Assembly (NCBI GenBank): GCA_017428925.1
Contig: JAFRPY010000021.1
Location: 1-56,665, forward strand
Direction: 5' to 3'
Length of the DNA: 56,665 nt
Origin: Prevotella sp.
GTDB taxonomy: Bacteria; Bacteroidota; Bacteroidia; Bacteroidales; Bacteroidaceae
Shown: piece by piece, positions 51,276-56,665 of the stretch
How the letters are laid out: each line of letters starts with the position of its first letter
Position numbering within the stretch: position 1 is the first letter of the stretch
Notes under the pieces: generated by a model
What the model was told of the DNA's origin: nothing
Database searches by the model: none
What the model saw: only the letters and a program-made list of their open reading frames with translations
Made by a program: the position numbers and the translations under genes

Positions 51276-52469
51276 TTACGCCCATTCCTTGTGTTTCAGA
51301 TAGGTCTCGATATCCTTGTCGCCGCGTCCGCTGACGGTCAGCACCACCACGTCGTCGGCCTTGAAAGTCAACTTCGACAGTGCAGCCACGGCATGGGCAC
51401 TCTCGATGGCAGGGATGATACCTTCGAGGCGGGTGAGTTCGTAGCCTCCACGGATGGCCTCGTCGTCGTTGATGGCCAGCACCTTTGAGCGTCCTTTCTG
51501 GAACATGTTACAATGCATGGGACCGACACCGGGATAGTCGAGTCCGGCAGAAATGGTGAAGGCCTCCTCAATCTGTCCGTCGGGCGTCTGCATGACGAGC
51601 ATCTTCGCACCATGAAGGATTCCGGTGGTGCCGCAGTGCATGGTGGCAGCGGTATGGCCCGAGTCAACGCCATGACCGCCAGCCTCGGCGAGGACAATCT
51701 TTACGCGCTCGTCGTCGAGATAGTGGTAGACCGTTCCGGCAGCATTCGAACCGCCTCCCACGCAGGCCACGAGATAGTCGGGATAGTCGCGCCCCTCCTT
51801 CTCCATGAGTTGCTCCTTGAGTTCCTTGGAGATGATGCTCTGCATGCGGGCGACGATGTCGGGATAAGGATGCGGTCCCATGGTGGAGCCCACGATATAG
51901 AACGTGTCCTTGGGATGGCAACACCAGTCGCGGATGGCCTCGGAACAGGCATCGGAGAGCGTCATGTTGCCCGTGGTGACAGGATGAACCTCGGCACCGA
52001 GCATCTTCATGCGCTCCACGTTGGTGTGCTGGCGCTCAACGTCGGTGGCGCCCATGAACACCTCGCACTTCATGTTCATCAGCGCGCAGACGGTGGCCGT
52101 GGCCACACCATGCTGACCGGCTCCGGTCTCGGCAATGATGCGCGTCTTGCCCATCTTCTTGGCCATGAGAATCTGACCGACGGTATTGTTGATCTTGTGG
52201 GCACCGGTATGGTTGAGGTCCTCGCGCTTCAGATAGAGGCGGCAACCGTACTTTTCGCTCATGCGGGCTGCATAATAGAGCGGCGACGGACGGCCTACAT
52301 AGTCGCGAAGCAACTGGCAGTATTCCTTCTGGAACTCCTCGCTCTCGATAATGGGAAGATAGGCCTCCTTGAGGTCCTTGACAACCTTGTAAAGTATCTC
52401 TGGTATGTAAGCACCGCCAAATTCGCCGTAATAGCCGCGCTCGTCAACATAAAAACTTTCTTTTTTCAT
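51276..52469 (-). CDS. trpB: Tryptophan synthase beta subunit
   Basis: TrpB condenses indole with serine to tryptophan. The 397-residue protein has YGEFGGAYIPE, KREDLNHTGAHKINN with the PLP lysine K92, ETGAGQHGVATA, GGGSNAAG (phosphate-binding) and the C-terminal SGRGDKDI. These features and the length are of the standard TrpB1 type that works with TrpA. It is separated from trpA by the inserted thioesterase gene, whereas trpA and trpB are usually adjacent in other phyla. In Bacteroidales they are often at opposite ends of the operon. Confidence 0.96.
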   Translation of the reverse strand: MKKESFYVDERGYYGEFGGAYIPEILYKVVKDLKEAYLPIIESEEFQKEYCQLLRDYVGRPSPLYYAARMSEKYGCRLYLKREDLNHTGAHKINNTVGQILMAKKMGKTRIIAETGAGQHGVATATVCALMNMKCEVFMGATDVERQHTNVERMKMLGAEVHPVTTGNMTLSDACSEAIRDWCCHPKDTFYIVGSTMGPHPYPDIVARMQSIISKELKEQLMEKEGRDYPDYLVACVGGGSNAAGTVYHYLDDERVKIVLAEAGGHGVDSGHTAATMHCGTTGILHGAKMLVMQTPDGQIEEAFTISAGLDYPGVGPMHCNMFQKGRSKVLAINDDEAIRGGYELTRLEGIIPAIESAHAVAALSKLTFKADDVVVLTVSGRGDKDIETYLKHKEWA

Positions 52470-52499
52470 TTTGTATCTTGTTTTTTTTATTCTGGGTAT

Positions 52500-52907
52500 T
52501 TAGTCTACGCTGGGCATTGGCTTGTCTTTTCGGAAAGCCAGGCCGGTCATGCTGCAAATGAGCTCACCACGCTGGTTGCGCACCTTCATCTCGCAGAAGG
52601 GAATCTTGTGGTGGTTGAGGGTTTCGACGGCCTCAGCAACGAGATGGTCGCCCTCGACGGCACTCTTCAGGAAGGCAATGCTATTCTCAAGGCCAAAGGT
52701 CAGCAGGCCATGACTGTTGGAGACAGCAGCAAAGGCCAAGTCGGCCAGCGTGAAGATGGCACCACCCTGACAAACGCCGCCGCCGTTGAGATGCATCTCG
52801 GCAACGGTCATCTCGGCACGCGCATAGCCCTCGCGCACCTCGGTGAGCTGAGCACCAATCATGCGGGCAAAGCGGTCGTTATCGTTGAGGAAATCAATCA
52901 GTTTCAT
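52500..52907 (-). CDS. PaaI-like hotdog-fold thioesterase inside the trp operon
   Basis: The 135-residue protein has the hotdog motif HLNGGGVCQGGAIFTLADLAFAAVSNSHG, typical of PaaI/YdiI-type acyl-CoA thioesterases, with the active-site Asn/Gly loop and helix. Its ATG overlaps the trpA stop (ATGA), so it is translated with trpA. No role in tryptophan synthesis is known for this family. It may relate to aromatic acyl-CoA or menaquinone chemistry, or be a passenger at the junction between the D-C-F-A and B-E-G blocks. Confidence 0.88.
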   Translation of the reverse strand: MKLIDFLNDNDRFARMIGAQLTEVREGYARAEMTVAEMHLNGGGVCQGGAIFTLADLAFAAVSNSHGLLTFGLENSIAFLKSAVEGDHLVAEAVETLNHHKIPFCEMKVRNQRGELICSMTGLAFRKDKPMPSVD

Positions 52908-53689
52908 TGTCTTAGTGCAGCATAAAGGTTATCAATGGCCTGATTGGCATCGCCGTTGGCTTCGTTGAGCAGGGTGACAAACTTGGAACCAATGATGGCA
53001 CCGGCGGCATTCTGCTGAGCCGACTCGAGCGTCTGCTTGTTGGAAATGCCGAAGCCAATCATGCGCGGATTACGAAGGTTCATCGAGTTGATGTGGCGGA
53101 AATATTCCTGCTTGGCCTCATCGAAACTTTGCTGGGCACCGGTGATACTTGCCGAACTGACCATATAGATGAAACCGTCGGTATAGTCGTCGATAAAACG
53201 GATGCGCTCCTCGCTGGTCTCGGGGGTAATCATCATGATGATGCGCAGGTCGTACTTGTCGGCAATGGGCTTCACCTCGTCGAGATAGTCCTTGAAGGGA
53301 AGGTCGGGGATGATGGCTCCCGAGACGCCGCACTCGACACACGACTGGCAGAAGCGCTCGATGCCATAGTGCATGATGACATTCAGATAACCCATCATAA
53401 CGAGCGGAATCTGAACTTCGTCCTTGATGCTGCGGAGCTGCTCGAAAAGGTGTGTCAGCGTCTGGCCGTTCTTCAGCGCAAAGGTTCCGGCACTCTGAAT
53501 GACGGGACCGTCGGCCAACGGGTCGCTGAAGGGAATGCCTACCTCGATCATGTCGATGCCGCGGCTTTCAAGTGTTTTGATCACATCGGCAGTACTCTCC
53601 AGCGTCGGACAGCCTGCACAGAAATATATGGAGAGCAGCTTTCGGCCTGTTGCGCGCTGCTCGGCAAATAGTTTATTGATTTTGTTCAT
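52904..53689 (-). CDS. trpA: Tryptophan synthase alpha subunit
   Basis: TrpA cleaves indole-3-glycerol phosphate to indole and glyceraldehyde 3-phosphate. The 261-residue TIM barrel has the catalytic residues at the canonical numbers, E49 and D60 in MIEVGIPFSDPLADGPVIQ. It also has MGYLNVIMHYG, GAIIPDLPF and GFGISN. The ATG at 53689 was chosen to give MNKINKLF; it lies inside the 3' end of trpF (17-base overlap). A longer frame from 53731 adds an atypical leader. Confidence 0.95.
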   Translation of the reverse strand: MNKINKLFAEQRATGRKLLSIYFCAGCPTLESTADVIKTLESRGIDMIEVGIPFSDPLADGPVIQSAGTFALKNGQTLTHLFEQLRSIKDEVQIPLVMMGYLNVIMHYGIERFCQSCVECGVSGAIIPDLPFKDYLDEVKPIADKYDLRIIMMITPETSEERIRFIDDYTDGFIYMVSSASITGAQQSFDEAKQEYFRHINSMNLRNPRMIGFGISNKQTLESAQQNAAGAIIGSKFVTLLNEANGDANQAIDNLYAALRQ

Positions 53690-54389
53690 AATGTCTGATT
53701 GTTTGTATGAATAACTTGAGTTTGTCCACATCCTTCAATGCGGGAGATATCTCGAAACGACTGTTCAGGTCGATGCCCGCGAACTGCGGATGACGGAACG
53801 ACAATACGCGCTCTGCATCGTCGGGGCCTATGCCTCCGCTGAGCAGGAAGGGAATGTTGCCGTCGTAAGCGTCGAGAAACGACCAGTCGAACTGATGGCC
53901 GCTGCCACCCACGGTTTCGCACCTGGTATCGAAAAGCAGCATGTCGGCCACGCCCTCGTACTCACGCCATCGCTTCACGTCGTCTTTCTCGCGAATGGTC
54001 AGGGCCTTGATGACCTTGATGTCTGGGGCAATGTCGGGAATAAGCGTGCGCTTCAGGTTCTCGATCATCACCGCCGACTCGTTACCATGCAACTGTACGA
54101 AGTCGAGCTCGTAGTTATAGACTCGGGTGATGATGCTTTGGGGCATTTCGTCGACGAAGACACCCACCCGCTTCGGACGGTTAACTTCTGGCGACAAGGG
54201 CTCGGTGCCTTTACGCATCTTGCGCAGCCGCTCTTCTGAATAATCGGGAATAATGCCGGCACGGGCAGAAATCATCTGCACAAAACGGGGGCTGTCCGAC
54301 CAAAAGATGAACCCCATCATGTCAATTCCTAATGCTGCCACTTCACGGATGTTCTCCGTCTCGCGCATTCCGCAAACCTTGATGATCAT
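53673..54389 (-). CDS. trpF: Phosphoribosylanthranilate isomerase
   Basis: TrpF performs the Amadori rearrangement of phosphoribosylanthranilate. The 238-residue protein starts MIIKVCGMRETENI (active-site Cys in KVCGM) and has the PRxV-like PRFVQMISA segment. DFVQLHGNES, LLFDTR and GGSGHQFDWSFL follow, then LSGGIGPDDAERV and GIDLNSRFE. A longer frame from 54476 overlaps trpC and was not used. It is a separate polypeptide, unlike the TrpC-TrpF fusion of enterobacteria. Confidence 0.94.
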   Translation of the reverse strand: MIIKVCGMRETENIREVAALGIDMMGFIFWSDSPRFVQMISARAGIIPDYSEERLRKMRKGTEPLSPEVNRPKRVGVFVDEMPQSIITRVYNYELDFVQLHGNESAVMIENLKRTLIPDIAPDIKVIKALTIREKDDVKRWREYEGVADMLLFDTRCETVGGSGHQFDWSFLDAYDGNIPFLLSGGIGPDDAERVLSFRHPQFAGIDLNSRFEISPALKDVDKLKLFIQTIRHYEQNQ

Positions 54390-54406
54390 ATTTTGAGTTA
54401 TTGAGT

Positions 54407-55204
54407 TTATAAGTTGTTGAGTGTGTCTATAAATTCGCGCAGGGCAATGCCGGGGTCGGCAGTCTTCATGAAGCATTCGCCGATGAGGAATCCGCGGAAA
54501 CCAGCCAAGCGCAGTTCGCTGACGGTCTTGGGATTTGAGATGCCGCTCTCGCTGACCTTACAAACTTCTTTGGGCAGTAGTTCTGCCAACCGATAGGAGT
54601 TATGAACGTCGGTGACGAAAGAGCCCAGATTGCGATTGTTTATACCGTACATATCCGGCTCTAAATCCGCATAATCGAGTTCTGAATCAGCATGCATCTC
54701 CAACAGCACTTCCAATCTCAGTTCGTGAGCCATCTTTAAAAGTGAATGGCATTCCTGCATAGAGAGGTCGGCAGCAATGAGCAGCACGGCTGACGCACCA
54801 CAAAGACGCGCCTGAAAGAGCTGGTACTCGTCGACGACGAAGTTCTTGTAGAGGATGGGCAACGTCACACCACTCTCACGCGCCATCTTGATGAAGGCGT
54901 CGCGGCCGCCGAAATACATCTCGTCGGTAAGAATGCTCAGTGCCGAGGCACCGTTCTGCTGATAACTGAGTGGAATTTCCTCTGCCTTGCCCTGCTCCTT
55001 AATCCATCCCTTCGAGGGCGACTTGCGCTTGAATTCGGCAATGATGCCTGTCTCTGATTCCATCAGCGCTTGGCGCATGGAGGCCACGGGACGATCCATC
55101 ACCTTCTCGACGGCGGCATGAATCATTGATGGGGGAACGGCCTGTTTCAGATGTTCCAACTCCACGCGCTTATGGGCGACTATTTCTTGAAGGATGTCTC
55201 TCAT
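54407..55204 (-). CDS. trpC: Indole-3-glycerol-phosphate synthase
   Basis: TrpC closes the indole ring. The 265-residue TIM barrel starts MRDILQEIVAHKRVELEHLK and carries GIIAEFKRKSPSKGWI (catalytic Lys and Ser-Pro-Ser motif). It also has LSILTDEMYFGG, LPILYKNFVVDEYQ (catalytic Lys region), GINNRNLGSF and SESGI. The ATG at 55204 lies one base after the trpD stop and gives the family N-terminus; the longer frame from 55276 overlaps trpD. Confidence 0.95.
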   Translation of the reverse strand: MRDILQEIVAHKRVELEHLKQAVPPSMIHAAVEKVMDRPVASMRQALMESETGIIAEFKRKSPSKGWIKEQGKAEEIPLSYQQNGASALSILTDEMYFGGRDAFIKMARESGVTLPILYKNFVVDEYQLFQARLCGASAVLLIAADLSMQECHSLLKMAHELRLEVLLEMHADSELDYADLEPDMYGINNRNLGSFVTDVHNSYRLAELLPKEVCKVSESGISNPKTVSELRLAGFRGFLIGECFMKTADPGIALREFIDTLNNL

Positions 55205-55205
55205 A

Positions 55206-56210
55206 TCAGCTGTTGAATTCAACGAATTTCTTGAACGTTGCAAGAGCCTTTCCGCTGTCGATGGACTCGCGGGCAATCTCCACGCATTCGCTGATTTCCT
55301 TCTGTCCCTTTTCCAGCACCTGGATGGCGAAGGCGGCGTTGGCCAGCACGATTTCCTTCTGGGCCTTCAGGGCGCGGTTCTCCAGCACGGCATCGAAGAT
55401 TTCCTTAGCCTCCAGCTCAGTGGCACCGCCTTTCAATTCCTCGGCCGTGGCGATGCCAAAGCCCAAGTCGCGGGGCGAGAAGATGCGCTCGTAGTTGTTG
55501 GTGGTCACCTTGAAATCGCCCGTCAGCGAAATCTCGTCGTAGCCGTCCATGGAGTTCACGATGCCATAGTCGATTCCAATTTTCTGGTATACATTATTAT
55601 ATAGACGCATCTGGTCGAGATTGGCCACGCCAAGCAACTGACACTGAGGCTGTGAGGGATTGACAATGGGACCAAGCAAATTGAAACAGGTGGGGAACTG
55701 CAAGGCACGACGGATGGGGCCTACATATTTCATGGCACGGGCAAAGAGCTGTGCATGCAGATAAACGATGCCCACTTCGTTGATGCAACGGTTCAGCTTG
55801 TCGATGTCGTCGGTGAACTTTACGCCGTGGTTGGCAATCACATTCGAAGCGCCGCTCACGCTAGTAGCCGCGTAGTTGCCGTGCTTGGCCACCTTGTAGC
55901 CTGCTCCGGCAATGACGAAACAAGCAGTCGTTGAGATGTTGAATGTGTTCTTCTGGTCGCCACCGGTTCCCACCACGTCGATGTAGCGGCCGCAATCCAG
56001 TGGGACGGGAACACCCGTCTCGAGAATGCCGTCGCGGAATCCCAGCAGTTCATCAACGGTGATGCCGCGCATCTGAAGTCCAGTGAGCAATGCCGTGATC
56101 TGCTCGTTGGGGAACTCACTCTTAGTGATACCAATCAAAATCTCTTTCGTCTCCTCACGGGAAAGTTCCTCGTGATTCAACATTCTGTTTAAAATTTTCT
56201 TCAGTTCCAT
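55206..56210 (-). CDS. trpD: Anthranilate phosphoribosyltransferase
   Basis: TrpD joins anthranilate to PRPP. The 334-residue protein has the helical N-terminus, the PRPP loop GTGGDQKNTFNIST, KHGNYAATSVSGASNV, and the RRALQFPTCFNLLGPIVNP region. It is not fused to TrpG. It is the first structural gene of the operon, about 190 bases downstream of the predicted transcription start and directly after the leader-peptide/terminator module that probably regulates all eight genes. Confidence 0.96.
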   Translation of the reverse strand: MELKKILNRMLNHEELSREETKEILIGITKSEFPNEQITALLTGLQMRGITVDELLGFRDGILETGVPVPLDCGRYIDVVGTGGDQKNTFNISTTACFVIAGAGYKVAKHGNYAATSVSGASNVIANHGVKFTDDIDKLNRCINEVGIVYLHAQLFARAMKYVGPIRRALQFPTCFNLLGPIVNPSQPQCQLLGVANLDQMRLYNNVYQKIGIDYGIVNSMDGYDEISLTGDFKVTTNNYERIFSPRDLGFGIATAEELKGGATELEAKEIFDAVLENRALKAQKEIVLANAAFAIQVLEKGQKEISECVEIARESIDSGKALATFKKFVEFNS

Positions 56211-56255
56211 TGTAATGGTATTTTATGTTTTGTTGTTATTATTTTCTTGGTATTT

Positions 56256-56287
56256 AAAAAGGCCTGTCGTAAGAACGGCAGGCCTTT
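56256..56287 (-). terminator. trp attenuator terminator
   Basis: On the minus strand AAAGGCCTGCCGT, TCTT, ACGACAGGCCTTT (one C-A mismatch) is followed by TTTTT. It starts 37 nt after the leader-peptide stop and ends before trpD. Confidence 0.88.
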
Positions 56288-56324
56288 ATGGTATCTTTGG
56301 GAAGTATACACATGGCTGTGTTGC

Positions 56325-56381
56325 TCACGACTTTTTCAATCTTGAGTAACGCCACCACCATGCATTGAACAACTTCTTCAT
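56325..56381 (-). CDS. trpL: trp operon leader peptide with Trp-Trp-Trp
   Basis: An 18-codon ORF reads MKKLFNAWWWRYSRLKKS and stops with TGA. Three consecutive TGG codons lie at positions 8-10. It starts about 23 nt after the predicted transcription start. It is followed by an intrinsic terminator and then the complete trp operon. This is the arrangement of ribosome-mediated attenuation: with charged tRNA-Trp the ribosome finishes and the terminator forms; when Trp is scarce, stalling at WWW should allow an alternative fold. The antiterminator pairing was not resolved by eye; a small hairpin ACACA-GCCA-TGTGT lies between the stop and the terminator. Confidence 0.85.
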   Translation of the reverse strand: MKKLFNAWWWRYSRLKKS

Positions 56382-56409
56382 TTTTCTCGTTGATTTAAAT
56401 TTTCGGTTG

Positions 56410-56440
56410 CAAAATTACATCTTTTTTTCTAATCCACAAA
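56410..56440 (-). promoter_or_regulatory. Consensus promoter of the trp operon
   Basis: On the minus strand TTTG (56437-56440), exactly 19 bp, then TAATTTTG (56410-56417). Transcription should begin near 56404. Confidence 0.82.
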
Positions 56441-56577
56441 CTTTTTGCAAACTTTTTTCGTAAAAAGTACACTTTTACCTAATGACATGTAAAAAATGGA
56501 CTGCGATGACTTATCAAAAACATGGTAAACTTTCAAGATAGAAGTGCAATTTCTTGTGAGCATAAATAGACCTCCTT
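56441..56577. other. A/T-rich region upstream of the trp promoter
   Basis: No ORF or RNA gene recognised. Confidence 0.35.
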
Positions 56578-56636
56578 CTCCGCAGGACTCAGACGTTCTC
56601 GGAGCGTAGCGACGAGGTTGTCTGAGTCCTGCGGAG
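56578..56636. repeat. Large inverted repeat at the right edge
   Basis: CTCCGCAGGACTCAGAC (56578-56594) and GTCTGAGTCCTGCGGAG (56620-56636) form a 17-bp perfect stem. The 25-nt loop contains an inner CTCG/CGAG dyad around GAGCGTAGCGA. A short TCC/GGA flank extends the symmetry with one extra base. No gene partner is visible. Confidence 0.75.
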
Positions 56637-56665
56637 AGGAAAAATCAATCAGCAATGCAAATAAC

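Overview
The window looks like a chromosomal segment of a Prevotella-type member of the Bacteroidales. Three things point there. Promoters follow the Bacteroidetes pattern TTTG, about 19 bp, TAnnTTTG, and genes lack Shine-Dalgarno sites. Lineage-typical families occur (DUF4491, DUF4923, DUF4924, a BtuB-like receptor with the long Bacteroidales N-terminus, the glmS/purF-like/carA/carB cluster). Almost all genes are complete housekeeping or carbohydrate genes. No tRNA, rRNA, CRISPR array or complete mobile element was seen.

Layout. 1-404: first codons of a probable tyrosine recombinase running off the left edge, then the promoter of a secreted GH5 glucanase. 0.4-7.8 kb: GH5, DUF4491-rlmH, the glucuronate genes uxuA-uxuB (the partner uxaC is at 30.5 kb) and a BtuB-like receptor. 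7.8-10.7 kb: queC, a DUF4923 lipoprotein, pgk. 10.9-15.8 kb: a four-gene acid-sugar operon (DHDPS-family lyase, SSS symporter, PdxA-like dehydrogenase, DUF1537 kinase). 15.8-20.6 kb (minus): a purF homologue lacking the usual N-terminal cysteine, a TerB/J-domain protein, mtaB and a GT2. 20.8-31.9 kb: a tiny lipoprotein, then on the minus strand carB, carA, a second PurF homologue, glmS, a Wza-like lipoprotein and uxaC. 32-36.3 kb: asparaginase, rubrerythrin, nrdG/nrdD. 36.9-45.1 kb: rny, zapA, a coiled-coil partner, rmlA-gtrA, then tsaC-ClC-fmt and a ROK glucokinase. 45.2-49.0 kb: LysE, DUF4924, rmlD, prfC. 49.3-56.4 kb: a complete trp operon on the minus strand.

What stands out. (1) The trp operon is preceded by an 18-residue leader peptide with three consecutive Trp codons and a terminator, i.e. 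a classical attenuator in a Bacteroidetes setting. Its gene order D-C-F-A-(thioesterase)-B-E-G is a circular permutation of B-E-G-D-C-F-A. (2) A small G/C-rich palindromic repeat occurs six times. Three copies are read through, in three different frames, inside uxuB, pdxA and prfC. Three more lie antisense at gene 3' ends. Two pairs of copies bracket a gene junction with almost identical spacing. (3) Five intergenic tandem arrays built from three unrelated unit sequences all share an exact 22-bp period. (4) Several transcripts look nearly leaderless.

All function calls come from reading translated sequence and remembered family features. No database search was possible.
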